Source: Burhinus oedicnemus (taxonomy: Eukaryota > Chordata > Aves > Charadriiformes > Burhinidae). Taken from it: a stretch of DNA of 64,000 bases. Positions 1 through 12,479 of the stretch are shown here, one piece after another. The notes below the pieces were generated by a model that saw only the letters and a list, made by a program, of their open reading frames with translations, had not been told where the DNA came from and searched no databases. Both the position numbers and the translations under genes were made by a program. Each line of letters opens with the position of its first letter. Within the stretch, counting starts at the first letter, position 1. The DNA is taken from assembly GCA_008921705.1 (NCBI GenBank), contig VFFE01006975.1, positions 397,703 through 461,702 on the forward strand, read 5' to 3'.

Positions 1-1204
1 GCTAAGTGAAAACTGGGGAGCACATCAGGAAGCACAGAGAGATCGTACTTCTTGGGCACAAAACTCTGGAGATGCAGAGACATCTTAACTTCTCAGTGCT
101 TCAAAAGAAGTGTATGGGAAGGAATCTGAAGTTATGGGTCAGGGTAACTACTCTGAAGACAATCTTTGAAACACTACAAAATCTTTCAAAAATGTTTAAG
201 TGAACAAGCATTTTCTCTTTCATCAGCCTGGGAAAAAAATACAGGCACTCACAGAGCAGAGATGTGCAGTCAGTTGAAATCACATGCCTCTAGGTCTCGT
301 TATAATAGTGCTGTAGTTATTTGTTAGCATGAAATGCCTCTCCCCTGCAATGGGGGGGCTTTACTGCAGTACCTAATTTAATCTTTCAATGAATATATTC
401 TCTTGAATACAGTGTATTTTGTTTGACAGTTCTTAAACGCTTGGATGAATCTAAACATCAAAGAACTGGAGTACACACATTATTTTTCTGCAGATTCATT
501 TAGCAATCCAAGCTAACAGCCAGATTATTAATAATAAGCTAAATAAGATACTTTTCTAAGGGTCGATGGGCATTTGAAGTCTGAAAAAGAAAATACGGTA
601 TTTGCTACTCAGCTTCCCTCTGGGATAGTATTTGAAAAGTACCAAGACATCCCTTTAGGAAAAGCTATTTTTTCTCATAGTTATACTTCCATTGGGGAAA
701 TTAATTGCAAGGGAGAAATACAAAAATGATGCTGCTAACTTTCCTAATGTATGTTTTGCAAAGGCACAGGGCTATTGTTACACCAGAATTTTGGCTGATA
801 GAACGGCAAAAGCTTCCCAACCTCTTGGCTGCATTCCTTTAAAAACAACAGCAGCTCTGCAGTATCTTGCAGATGCAACAATTGGCGACCAGCTCATCCA
901 GATGTACCTAAATTAGCTTTACAGATTAGCTTTATAGCTCAGCTACTAGTGACAGCCTGGCTGTAGAAGAAAATCCCTTTTTACGAGAAAAGAATATATT
1001 GTTGTCCTATGGCTCAACTTTTCCTGTTGGCTGAAGTTATCCTTCCTATTCCAATAGAAAGGTCTATCCTTTCTGTTCCAATAGAAATAGAAATATTCCA
1101 ATAGAAAGAGAAATATCCCATCAGAGCTCTGTGGTGAACTGAAGCCTATAGTACTATGTCCCAGACAGAAAAATATGGTCACTCTCCCTGAACCCTTCTA
1201 TTCT
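1..1204. other. Anonymous non-coding sequence
   Basis: No gene, RNA or known repeat family is recognised. Open frames are below 80 codons and have no domain-like composition. The sequence is AT-rich. The only internal structure noted is a set of three near copies of a 12-mer around 1049-1107, listed separately. Confidence 0.6.
1049..1107 (+). repeat. Three copies of a 12-bp motif
   Basis: The 12-mer TTCCAATAGAAA occurs exactly at 1049-1060, 1076-1087 and 1096-1107, with A/G-rich filler between the copies. The spacing is irregular (27 then 20 bases), so this is a small degenerate tandem expansion and not a clean minisatellite. Each copy contains CCAAT. I have no evidence of function. Confidence 0.7.
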
Positions 1205-1234
1205 GGGGGGGGGGAAAAAAAAAAGAAAGAAAAG
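1205..1234 (+). repeat. G10-A10 homopolymer junction and purine tract
   Basis: Ten G residues (1205-1214) are followed directly by ten A residues (1215-1224) and a GAAAGAAAAG tail. This is a simple low-complexity purine tract and is likely to be length-variable. Confidence 0.85.
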
Positions 1235-2275
1235 ATGCAACTGTTTATCTGTCATTGCATCGGTTAATATAGGTGGAAAATAAAGGACAAGATGCTGAAT
1301 TCACAAACCCTTCTGCAAGATCAAAGCACACTTCAAGATAAGGACAGGCACAATTGCTCTGAGTAATGCAGTTGTGTTTGATGCTTGCAGAATCTGAGCG
1401 ACAGGGATAGCTCGTATGTGTCTGGCTGGGGCAGCATGGGGGTCTCAGGGGTGCAGACAGGTAGCACCCCTTGAGCATAAAAAGGTGACAACCAGAGCTA
1501 GCGGGTGGAAGAAAAGAATGTCTTCTACAACTAACAATTGCATCTAACTGTGAATCTACAATTATTAATATCCAGAGAGCTGGGAATCTTAGAAGAGAGC
1601 CAAGGAACACAGTAGATCACCACATCTGCTGCTGGTCCAAAAAGCCAGGTAGAGCTGGTCTGCCAAGCAGAGAGCCCAGGTTTGCCCAGACCTGGCACGC
1701 CCTGCATGGCAATGCCAGCAGCATCTGGATTTCCTAGACATTTTTATTTTCTTTCTACCTAGAAATTCCCTCCAGTCAGAATTAAGGGATTTTTTTACCT
1801 TTGCGCAGTAGCTCAGACACAGAAGAGGGACATCAGAAATTCTGGCTAGGTCGACTGCATGTGCTGCGGGAAATGGGCAGCAAGCCTGAAACCTCCTGGT
1901 CTCATTGGGCTTACAGCACATGGCGAGATCAGCCACACTACGTGCCGGTTGTAGGCGAGACTTTCTATGAGATCCACTGCGCATGAGCAGCTCCATACAT
2001 GGGGACATGAATCAAGCAAACGCATCTCTGTTCCTGCCAAAAGCTCTGCACTCTTTAAGGTTTAAGGCTCAGTTAGTCTCCTAACTCCAGAATTAAGAAA
2101 TTCCCCCCTCTCCCCATAGATTCCAATACATGCCAGTGCAGAGCTCCCTTTGCTTCTGTCTCTCCCACACTAATCCTCTCTCACACCCACATTCATGCCA
2201 ACATGGTTCACATGCAGAATCTTCTCCAAAGAGCATCCTTTGTTAGGCAGCAAAGCTTTTCTTTCTGTCTGTCCA
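1235..2275. other. Anonymous non-coding sequence
   Basis: Moderately GC-rich in places. Overlapping frames of up to 139 codons occur on the minus strand, with others on the plus strand, as expected when stop codons are depleted by base composition. None shows a recognisable domain, signal peptide or periodic conservation cue. Nothing else was identified. Confidence 0.5.
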
Positions 2276-2276
2276 T

Positions 2277-2300
2277 CCCCCCCATCCCCCGTCCCCCCCC
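2277..2300 (-). repeat. C-run block (potential G-quadruplex on minus strand)
   Basis: Runs of seven, five and eight C (2277-2283, 2286-2290, 2293-2300) are separated by two-base spacers. On the minus strand this gives G8, G5 and G7, with the G8 run long enough to supply two G-triplets, so the four G3 runs of a quadruplex motif are available. No adjacent gene or promoter is evident. Confidence 0.55.
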
Positions 2301-4269
2301 TTTTATTCGGTAGCCTTGTCAGGAGCATTTGCACCTGTCCTCTCACACTCAGCTGCTCTCTGTTTTGGCTGAAGATTTCTCCTTTTCAGTACAGGACACA
2401 AAAAGTAGAGGGTTTCATTCAGTATCGGCTGGGAGAAAAAAAAATCCTGTCTAAAACAAAGCTACTAGCAAAGCAGAGAGCAAAAGAGAGCGAGGGAAAG
2501 AGATAGTGTGCCTGCAGGGAGAGTAGCTTAAGGAAAAGTGTAGGAGGAATACTGATTCTAGACTTGCAGCAGGTCTATTTTTCATAAAGATAATAATAAA
2601 GAATAATATGGTGTAATTAGGGCACAAAATCACACTAAATTGCTGAGTGCTTGTCTGCAGCTTTCACTAAGAGGGAAAGAAACAAGGGGGCTGAACGGCT
2701 CCTCCTGGGCTTAGCACTGAGACATGTTTTCCCAAACTCACCTAAAGGATCTCACTGCTGAAAGTTAGAAATGTGTATTGGAATGTCAAGACCTTTTTTT
2801 TTTATTTTATTATAAATTCCCCTGAGTCAGGTGTGGTGTGGGTGTACCAACAAGTACAACACCACAAAGACCACATACCTATTCTGGTCCTGAAAACCAA
2901 GGATACACAATCTGTGTTGGTTCCAGAGCTAGACTGAATGCCGGAAAGTGGCATCTCTACACCATGCCCTCAGGGTAAAATATTTTCCTGTCTTCTGCAC
3001 TCAGCCTGCGATGGGGAGACCCTTTGCCCTTCCATTGCTATGGGCTCTGCTCTTTGTACTGCTCCAGAAACACACACAACGGTGTCAATGCCTTCTGCAG
3101 CCAGCATGAGACAAGAGCAGATTTCCATGTTTAAAGAGAGAAGGATCCAGGTCATATGCTCTTCTTACACTGAGATGGGAAGGGGGCTATTTCTGATTCA
3201 GATCAGCTGGTGATGGGTTGAGCAGCTTTCCAGAGAGACATGCTCTGATCTCGTTCAGGTGCTGAACGACCAATTGCCACCAAATTGGGTTTATTCTTCA
3301 CTGTTTCCTATCCTCTGTCAAAAATTACTTTCACTTTAATTTTCTACACGGTTTTCTTAAATAAGGACATCAGTCTCCCTGAAAGAAAATCTTTGATTCA
3401 AAGTTCACAGTGTCGGTTTCTAGTACATGTATACCTGTAGTTCTGCTCAGAAGAAAGTGATTGTTTTCAGTGTCCTTTAATACATACTGTATCTAAAAAA
3501 AAAGACATTTTCCCCATAGTCCAAGAAACTGTCTAGCTGAAGACATTACTGAGTAATCCCTTGCCTAGGGATGTGGCTGTAAACCTCATTCAACTTTAGG
3601 TGGTGATTTTCCAGAGATTTTAATAATTTTGAGTTTTTATGCTACAAAATCACTGCAAAGTGCTTACAACTACGAGTTGTAACTGAAGAGGGAATTTGAG
3701 TTGGGGTTAGAGTAGTGGAAGCTGGAAAACCTGCAGATGAGGGATGCAGGCAAAACCCAGCAGCACAAACTCTCAGCCTAAGCCTGATGTGTTGGAAGGA
3801 AGGAGACTGCCCTGGTCAGCTGCCTGGAGCAAAGAGCCCTGGTTTCGCGGAACGATCATGTATGAAACGTTTCTGGTTTAAATAAATTGTTTGGTAATGA
3901 CATCTTTCTTACCAGCCAGTTTTTTGCAGAAATTAAATTGTGGGCTATGTTTTGAGGTTCCTTCAGACTTGACCATATTCCCTGGTCTTAAAATCTGGAA
4001 ATCAAAACTGTTACAATGTATCTCCATGCCTTCACATCTTAACAACAGTTGCATGTTTATTGGCTGTTGAATTTGAAAGTTCCAGAAGGTTCCCCTCAGC
4101 CTCCAATCTGTCATGTGCCTGCATCTGTGCTGCAAGAAACCCTGCCCAGGCGTATTTGCAGAAAACAATGTTTCATTGTCACTTTACAGAGGATGAATGA
4201 AAGAAGAGACAGATTAAGTGCATTCTAGTGAGAGCAAATCTTTTGCAGAGCCAGCACTGAATTCACGTT
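2301..4269. other. Anonymous non-coding sequence
   Basis: AT-rich sequence with short A/T tracts, for example around 2794 and 3496. Frames are below 105 codons and unrecognised. No repeat family was recognised. Confidence 0.55.
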
Positions 4270-4820
4270 ATTTGATTCCCTTTTCAGTGCCGGAGCCATG
4301 AGCTCATCCTGCTCCTGTACTGACATTAATGAAATAACCATAAATGGGACCACGACAAAGCTGCAAAGTGTTCATGCTTTGAAGATCGCCTGGAGGTGAA
4401 CGCAATGGCCTCACTTAGGTATTCCCTCCTTCTTGTCCATTTTGGCAAGTGTGTAAGTATTAATCAATTATTCATTTCTGAAGTTTAATCAAGGGCTAAA
4501 GTTGTAATCAATTGGCAACCCAGTGCAACACAAGGATGTTTGCCTGGCCGCATGCCTGCCCCTCTGAGCTTAATTAGCAATTATCTCTGCTGAGTGACCC
4601 CTTGATCCAGCACGGTTTAGCTGAAAGAAATGCATCCAAGTGGTAATTTCACCTTTTGCCTCCATCATTTGGTATTATTCTAACTGTTTATTAAGTTCCC
4701 AGCCTCTCCAGAGCTTGCACAACAGGAAAATCTTTAGTTAAACCTCCAATTACTGTAATGAGAAGATATAATGAAGTTATCATTAAAGAAGAGGAAATAT
4801 TTCCTTATTTTCCCATCCCC
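4270..4820. promoter_or_regulatory. Candidate conserved non-coding element (TAAT-rich)
   Basis: The block carries clustered homeodomain-type cores: TAATCAATTA at 4461-4470, TAATCAATTGG at 4505-4515 and TAATTAGCAATTAT at 4571-4584, plus further ATTA/TAAT cores near 4750. It mixes these with balanced-composition sequence and shows no low-complexity decay. Vertebrate developmental enhancers often have this texture. That is the only evidence, since I cannot align it to other species. It could equally be ordinary AT-rich DNA. Confidence 0.3.
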
Positions 4821-6339
4821 CCCTTACTTATACCCATCTTTTTCTCCTTCCCCTCAAACTGCAAAGAATTGGCATTTCTAGTAGAACCCATCAAGAAGAA
4901 TCTGTGGTAAAATTAGTTGCAGAAGGAACCATAAGGAAGGAATCTCATGTCAGTCTGCCAGGACTGGAGGATTCCTGGAGCAACCCAATTCCTCACAGTT
5001 TTGCAAAGGTAGGACTCAAATTCTTTATCTTACTGGCATGTTATCAGATGATGACATTCCAAGTGGAAGGCAGGGGGCATAGCTGTAAAATGTGTTGTTC
5101 TAGGATATTTAACCATTGCATATTTATTTTATTAAAAATCCTGTTTTCCCAGCTCTCTCTGAAGTACCTCCGTAGGCAGAAAATAGACTGTCAAAAGCTG
5201 GAAGTGAATCACTGGAAGATCAGCCTTAATTTGAGACAGATAACCTAGAAACAGCAAGAAAACACTGGACATTTTCTAAAACATGGAAAACACATTTTAG
5301 CATTGGATAAGGACTCTCATACTTCCATAAGTAGTTGCAAAGGCTAATATAAACATCGCAAAAGAAATAAGAAACCCCCATTGTTCCCAAAACATTGGTA
5401 GACTGTTGGAGAGCTCGCTTTACAGTAGATGCATTGACACCAGTTAAAGAGGTTTAGCAACCTCTACGCTTACATCTTCACAAACTCAGACTACTTCTAT
5501 GATGAAAAAAATCCAGCTTTAATAGTTACGTGCACAGATACTTTAATAACTGATGAGCTAAACCCAAAGGTCCTACCACAGGAACTCAGCTGACAGTCTC
5601 AGCAAGATACTAGCTTGTCTAGGATCTAGATCACTCCATTGTAGCTAAACTGGTGCTGTGGAAAATATGTACAAGGTAGCAAAGCTATCTTCCCATGTAT
5701 CTCATCTCAGTTTCTATAAGTTGATTGCAAAGACAATCTCCGCAGGGTCACAGATTTGGCCTTCTCCTCCCTCTCTATTCCAAGGAGTGGAAGTAGAGGC
5801 CAAGACTGCGTGTGCATATAGGGCAACATGAGGACACAGCATCATCTGAGGCATTTGAAGATAAACAGCAGTAATACCACAGCTGTATAAAACTGTCATA
5901 AGCAATATTCCCATTGGACAAGTGGATAAAATACTGACTTTACACAGAGCAATATTCCTGGGAGAAGGCCCCTAAATTATTCCTTGGGGTATCCTGCTGT
6001 TACACAGGCATGATGGATGTCCATGCATTAACGGTGCCATCTCAAGCCATCAGAAGTGTTGACACAGATGAAGCATTTTGATTAAGTGCTCCAGTACAGC
6101 TTTATATATTAAAAACTGTATTGGACGGAGAAGCAGAACTCTCACCTTTGCTCCATCTTTATTTGTATTCTCACAATGTAACAAAAATAGAATAAAACCA
6201 CTGGAAAGACAAGACTGAGCTCAACACTCTCATGCTCACTGGAGGCAGGGCCTTCTTTTGGTGGCTGTAGATCCATCCAGTTCTAGGTGTCTGCATCTAT
6301 TTAAGTAACTATCTGTTGATGCACTCTTGAGGTCTAAAT
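4821..6339. other. Anonymous non-coding sequence
   Basis: The longest frame here is 114 codons (4904-5248, plus) and has no recognisable domain or splice context. No repeat family or RNA was recognised. Confidence 0.55.
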
Positions 6340-6430
6340 TACCCCACCCACAATAGACTGTGTGTTTGTGCAGCGCCTAGCACAGTAGGTGCTGGTTCGT
6401 GTGTAGCTCTCCTAAGTGAATAGATACTTG
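6340..6430 (+). repeat. Possible ancient amniote interspersed repeat
   Basis: The segment around 6366-6400 contains GTGCAGCGCCTAGCACAGTA. From memory, this resembles a core motif (roughly a TTTGTACAGCGCCTAGCACA type) of an old interspersed repeat common in turtles and crocodilians and persisting as relics in other amniotes. I do not recall the family name with certainty. The similarity is confined to about 30-40 bases, so boundaries are approximate. Confidence 0.35.
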
Positions 6431-7636
6431 TGCAAGGCTCCTATGGAACAGATGAAGATGATTCCTCTTTTCTTTTCCCTACCCTTATTGTGTGACATCC
6501 TAAGAGAAAAGATGCTAATTAGTAGTGGCTGTTGTTGATTCTTCATTTACTTCAGGAAATACTGGAAGCTCTGATGAAGAGCTTATCAGGGATAGTTGAT
6601 TTGCACAGTTTTGGGAACTGAACCACGGAACATTACACAGGTCAGAGCATCGGTATGTGCTAATATCTGTTGGTTTTGACAGGATTGTTATGCCAGGTTT
6701 ATAGAGGGCATTTGCTGCTAATAATGATTTAACAAGAGTGGAGGAAATGTCCCATCACAGCACAAATTAATATAGAGGGCAATAGCTGTAATGAGGTTGT
6801 AAAACAAAACTCAACACCCTCAAGCAGAGCTGTATTTTCTGACTTCCCATTTTCAGGCATTTGACTGTACTTCATTTTGATAGCACTTGAATTAAGGAAA
6901 ATGATGGGAAATCAGGGCTGCAGGAATTTTGGAAGTAGATGTTCTCCACTGTCTTCATCTGGAGAAGGACAAGGATGATACAAATGCTGGATATAGTAAT
7001 CACACTTTTTAAAATGGAAATAATAATAACATATATTACATGCACATAAGATCAATATATATTATAGTAATTAAACACGGATACATAGAAAGGAAAGGCT
7101 AAAGACTTATTTGGTAAAATAAATTAGTCATTGGCTCTGTTTCCTTGATCATAAACTATATGGTAAAGACAAATCTCAATTTCAGTGAGTGTACAAAAGT
7201 TTGCTGAATGTATTTCAATAAAAATGCCAAAGAATTTGGTTTTTCATCACCCAGTGGACTAGATGTTAGATTGAAATTCAGCACCTGAGTACCACTGACA
7301 CAAAGGTAGCTGACTGGTTCATTTAATAAGCCAGAAGAGCCAAGCCTGACTCCACATCCCAATTCATAATGGACATCATGAGGAGTAAAAACTGACTGAA
7401 AAACAGTGTACTTATTGTAGTCTAAGGATAGGATTTTAATGAATTGTGGATGTGTTTGAGCTCACAGATGAAGAAATGGGAGGTGGGGTTTGAAGGAGGA
7501 TGGAAAGGTAAAACCAAGTAGAAGATGACTGAGGTATCTCCCAGCTGTTGTGAGGGCTGCTGAAGCTCTGTGCTATGCTGTGTTTGAGTCTGTTGGCCCA
7601 CGTTTGTGGGCCCTCTGGTGCTGTCATTGCTCCTTA
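6431..7636. other. Anonymous non-coding sequence
   Basis: AT-rich sequence, including an alternating A/T stretch near 7020-7075. No gene or repeat family was recognised. Confidence 0.55.
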
Positions 7637-7905
7637 GCATCATAGAATAGAATCACCTAGGTTGGAAGAGACCTTTAAGAACATGGAGTCCAACCACAAA
7701 CCTAACACTGCCAAAACCACCACTAAACCATGTCCCTCAGCACCATGTCTACCCGTCTTTTAAATACCTCCAGAGATGGCAATTCCACCACTTCCCTGGG
7801 CAGCCCGTTCCAATGTTTGATAACCCTTTTGGTGAGGAAATTTTTCCTAATACCCAATCTAAACCTCCCCTGGTGCAGCTTGAGGCCATTTCCTCTTGTC
7901 CTTGA
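7637..7905 (-). mobile_element. CR1 LINE fragment, 3' end, minus strand
   Basis: This is a 5'-truncated copy of CR1, the dominant non-LTR retrotransposon of birds. The left edge carries the terminal CATAGAATAGAATCACCTAG type repeat, followed by the hallmark GGTTGGAAGAGACCTTTAAG, which places the element's 3' end at the left and the element on the minus strand. The minus-strand frame here still reads through the C-terminal end of ORF2 (residues such as [22 protein letters not shown] and [13 protein letters not shown]). This decayed coding should not be annotated as a host protein. The 5' truncation near 7905 is typical of CR1 insertions. Confidence 0.93.
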
Positions 7906-8860
7906 TCCCGACCACCTCCATGCAGCCACACCACACGCTTGGGGGATGCAAACACTCATCCACTGCAAGCTGCATTGACAGTTACTCTGTAGTATGAGTT
8001 GCATGAGTTGTTCAGCCTCCTGGGTTCCTGTCTGTATTACCTGACAGCAGTCCCATTTCACTCCAAGGCTATCAAGGTGAAAGCAGGTGTCACTTCTTTT
8101 CTTTGAATTCTGCCTTTACAACGGCTATCACAAAACAAAAGCACTAATGATAACAGTGCAAACTTCCTTACCATGTATGTCTCTAATGAAACGGCTTGTG
8201 TGTCCCTAGAGGGGGGAAAGCTAGTTGGATCTTTCTCTCAATTATTTTTCCAGCCTATTAAACTGTCTAAACTCCAGTTTCTCAAAAATATATAAATAAA
8301 ATAAAAACCAGAGAGAATAAATGAAAATTGAGGTCTCTGCTCATCTCATCCAGCATCATGGTTTATCATCCCCAGGAGATGTCTTCAGAAGCATGCCTTT
8401 ATGACCATGAGAGAAAATAATGATGCGCTGAGAAAACTTGCTAATGCACAGCCCTGTTGCACACGAAATGGATCTCCTAAGTGATTTATCATTGCTATTT
8501 GCAAAATAAATAGAGGTAGGAGAAAGGGAAGGGATGGCTCTGTTTAATTTGGCATGTTTACACAGCAAGGAGAAGCTACCACTGAGGGTGAACGGAAAGG
8601 ATAAAGGCAGGAGCGAGTGAGAGGAAACAACTTAGTCTCCTCACAAGAGTTATATCATATACCAGGACTGCCCTTGTTCAACTAACCAATTGGAAGTGAG
8701 CTCCTGATGTATAATGGTGTAAAGATACATCAAATAGAAGTTTAGCTATCCCAGCCTGAATCCTCTTTAGCTTGCTGCCAGTGCATTGAAAAATGCCCTT
8801 ATCTGTGTCTGTGGCTCTGGGAGGATACTGGATGGTCCTGTTATACACAGCCCATTTCAA
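7906..8860. other. Anonymous non-coding sequence
   Basis: The first about 150 bases keep an open minus-strand frame continuous with the CR1 remnant, but similarity to CR1 is no longer evident. The rest is AT-rich with no recognised feature. Confidence 0.5.
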
Positions 8861-8902
8861 ACACTGTGGATCATATACATTACACTGTGGATCATATATA
8901 TT
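8861..8902 (+). repeat. 21-bp tandem duplication
   Basis: Two adjacent 21-base units (8861-8881 and 8882-8902), each starting ACACTGTGGATCATATA, differ at a single position (C versus T at unit base 18). The near identity implies a fairly recent local duplication. No function is suggested. Confidence 0.85.
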
Positions 8903-9589
8903 AGTTAGATACCTGCCTTTTGGAGCATATATGTACTTGCCCATTATTAGTGAGATTTGGTTTCCCAGCTCTGGTTCTCAGTGATTTTTTAAGAATAAGA
9001 AGGCAAAGGGACAAGGTACTGTTATGCACAGCTCTCTTAAATAGCAAGATTACTTTTGCCTGCATTTATCCCATCATACTTTAAACACCCAGGTCATGTA
9101 CCTATGCATCCTAGAAGACCCTGAAAGTCAGTGAAGGTCCTCCACCTCACTGCAGATCTGTCACCTTTTTGAGATTCCCGTTTGTCTCTACTGACTTCAG
9201 AGAGTAGATTTATTTAGACAGATCAAGTGCATGCACAGAAATTAGGTTGGGTCTGTGGCACAAACCCCTGGATAAGATTTGTTCTGTGTATTCAGGTGTC
9301 CAGAAATGCAGAACGGCAGCTGGATGCTAAGGCTGTGCAGAACTATCTGGCAGGGTTTCCTTTGCTATATTCCTGGCTGACCGGTGACTTAAGCGCATTA
9401 TGGCTACTCACCTCAGCTCCCTAGACTCTGCCCTCACAACCCCCCACGTTAAAAAGGAGATTAATGGTTATTTTCTGCCTTTCTCAGTATTGAAGTGCAT
9501 AAATGAAAAATGCTGCACGAATCTCACTGGAACCACGCTGCTCACTGGAAGCATTACCTCTCCTTGGCAGAAGCCACAGAAGTCCAGAA
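8903..9589. other. Anonymous non-coding sequence
   Basis: No recognised gene, RNA or repeat. Short frames only. Confidence 0.55.
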
Positions 9590-9670
9590 CCACAGAGGCT
9601 TGATGAGACCTCTGGAAGCCACCTGGTCCAACCTCCTTGCAAAGAGCCAAACTTAAAGCTAGATCCAGCT
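9590..9670 (-). mobile_element. Short diverged CR1 3' remnant, minus strand
   Basis: The stretch CACAGAGGCTTGATGAGACC followed by a CTCTGGAAGCCACCTGGTCC block matches the pattern of CR1 3' ends (a CATAGAAT-type terminus, then GACCTCTGGAGGTCATCTGG, then TCCAAC), with several substitutions. Only about 80 bases are recognisable. Orientation is inferred from the terminus lying at the left. Confidence 0.65.
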
Positions 9671-12479
9671 TCAAATTTACAGCCGGTTAGATTAGGTCAG
9701 ATTGGGTTAGGTCCCAAACTGCATGGCTCTGCAGTGAAATAAAATAAAAGCAGCAGTAAGAAGGTGGACAGAGAAACCTGGAGATTCAGAATCAGGGCAC
9801 TCACACTGTCACTTACTCTCTCATCTCTGTAGCAGGTCACTGGCATGAGATCACACACTGTGCTTGGGAATGCAAAGTTCACAAAAAAGATGGGTCCTAT
9901 TGCTGATGGTAATCTCTACAAGCACAGCATGTGGGCTTGTGCACAATATAATGTATATTCTGAAGGAGCAAACAACGGATTCATATGGTCAGTGCTAAGG
10001 GCAGAAATCCTAACTGTGTGTTAGCTGTCCTATACTTCCATCCTACTCTATTCACTCACTAGCACATGTCCATATGTGACCAGGACACCTCTGCCCCTTT
10101 GTAACGAGTGGGGGCAGGAAATGGATCGTAGCATAGCTCAGATAATATTCCTGCAGATCCCTTCTACCTCCACTTTCCAGAGTGTGCTTGGCTGGGAAGC
10201 TGACTTATTAAATGAGGAGCAGAAAGCAGCAATTTGGTGTTCTGAACTTGTCCCTACCTTCTTGACAAACACCTGTGCAAGTCACATCTTGCACTATCTC
10301 ACACAGATGGCTTGCAGGCCAGCTCCCTCGTCTGCACAGCATCAGGTTGACAACTCTATCGCATACTGAAATGACTGGAAAACGGTATCTTCAGCTACTC
10401 TTTCCCATGGGTTGGAGAATCAGATCACATTTTCATAGCTTTGGAATAACATACCACATGCAGCTTGCAAAGCAAATAATGCTGAAATAATCAGGCACTC
10501 AATCATGTCACTGAGGAGGACTATGGTTTAGCTTAAAAATGTTGAAGAGGTACACAGCATGAGCAAATGCATGCATAGGAACACTTCATTTGTTGTGGCT
10601 TTCTGTTTCCCTCAGTATGTTGTTGCTGTTTATACTCCACACAAATCAATTTAAGAGGATCTGGAGGAATCCGAAAGCCTCATATACCCAATTGTCTTCT
10701 GTAGCATTCACTGAACGTGTCGGGCCTCGGGTTATAGTTCTGCTCTTTGAGGAGAGATGGTGAAGCTTCTTCCACTCTGATAGATTAAAGGAGCTCTCAG
10801 TGCTCCCCTGCAGAGCACCTGCTGCTCAGCTCTGCCCCAGTAATATCCTGGGTGAACAGGCTAGTCTTACCCCATGTCTGATAGTGGACAGTAGTGAGTG
10901 CTTAGGGGAAAGAGGACAACAAAGATGGAGTGGTCTTTTCCTTGGTAAACTCTCCTAGCTCCTCACAATCTATGATTTAGGAACTTCTAGAGTTTGAAAG
11001 TGGACCCAGATCATAGTCTAGATGTCATCAACACAGTCTAGTGTTCACCAGGAACACCAAATGCTCCAACTTGGCTGATTTTCCTTCCCAAGACCAGCAC
11101 TCAAGCAAGACATGGTTAAAGGAAAGACTTGTGCATTCAGTGTGTGTGTGTATTTGGTTGGGGAGAGAAGAGCCCATACAGCCTTGTAGTGAGCAAGAGC
11201 TCACAGGAACAAGCCTTGATATTTGTTAGAGCGGCCGTGCTCTGAATTTCTGTCTCAGCAGCTCCCCCTCGGCCTCTCAGGTGAAACCTCAGCAGATGAC
11301 TCACCAGTCATTAACTCTGCATTTCTCTCCTCAGTCTGGCTGGAGCCAGTGATAAATTTAAATGCTATACTTTCAGGTGGATCCCACAGAGCGAGAACAT
11401 TGAAGGATAAGCAATACTGGGAAGACCTTTGAAGTGTGCTATGAAATCCAGATGTCTGAGATTTAAACAATGCCTCTTCTTCAGCAGCAGCCTGGGGAGA
11501 CGTGGCCTTACTCGAAAGTGACCAAAGTGCAGAAGAAGTAGCTGGGAAGGAACTTCTTTCCTAGAAGTGAATTGTCACCCATAGCTTGAACTCTTTAGGC
11601 CAGTCTACCCCCTTTCCCACACAGGGAAATCTGTGCTTGAGAAACCAATCCACGCACATGCAGATTTGACAGCCTTGCCTCCGCACCCATAAGAGACTGA
11701 TATGTGATTGAAAGAAGGTTTTTGTCTCCCCTTATTAATGAAAGTGACATGGTTTTGAAAAATGTATCCCTCCCAAGTTTGATCAAGTATATTGAGAGAC
11801 TGAATATTGTAAGAAATCAACATCTTGGGATGGACGTCATACTACTGTTCAGCAAACACATCTTCAGGCCTTTCTTTTCCTACAGCATTAGCATTGAGAA
11901 CGTGACTATGAGGAGGTTCCTCCTTAGGACATAGTAAGTGAATCCTCAGTCTGAGGTCATGAAGGCTGAAGTGTCTAGTCTCCTGTTTGGGGAGCTGATT
12001 CAAACTCAGAGAGGAGAAAAGAAGTGGGGAAGAAAATATTGTCAAGAAATTGTTGGAATGGTGACAGTAATCCTGCTAATCTGTCTCTGCAGGGTCACAC
12101 ACTCTACTTACAACCTGAAACTCTCAGCGGCTTCAGAGAGAAGTGAAAATCGCTTGCAAAAACTTTCCTAACAAACCCAGACATTACCTCAAAACAGAAC
12201 AAGTAGCACCCAGTTCTTTGCAAGTTACGGGTTTAAGAACCTATGTCTTGCTCTTTACCTGAATCATGAGTGAGCACTGTAGATAACACTACTGTCTTGG
12301 GACAGCTTCCTCTGGAATCCAAGGGCTGTTTCAAGCTAGCTACCCAGTTTGGGAGGCAGAAGATGTGAAAACAGTTTCATTTTGGAACATTGTCCATGAG
12401 AATTCATGTAGATATATTCCCATGATCTCATAAAGCAGACCTATAGCAGACCATCAAGGTGCAGGAAAGATGCTAGACA
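9671..12479. other. Anonymous non-coding sequence
   Basis: About 2.8 kb without a recognised feature apart from a short TG run at 11141-11150. Frames are below 100 codons and unrecognised. Gene-free by this inspection, though short exons cannot be excluded. Confidence 0.5.

Noticed and set aside
9684..9713. TTAGGT-like units resembling degenerate telomeric repeat
   Set aside because: The units are irregular (TTAGATTAGGTCAGATT and so on), few in number and adjoin a CR1 remnant. No true TTAGGG array is present.
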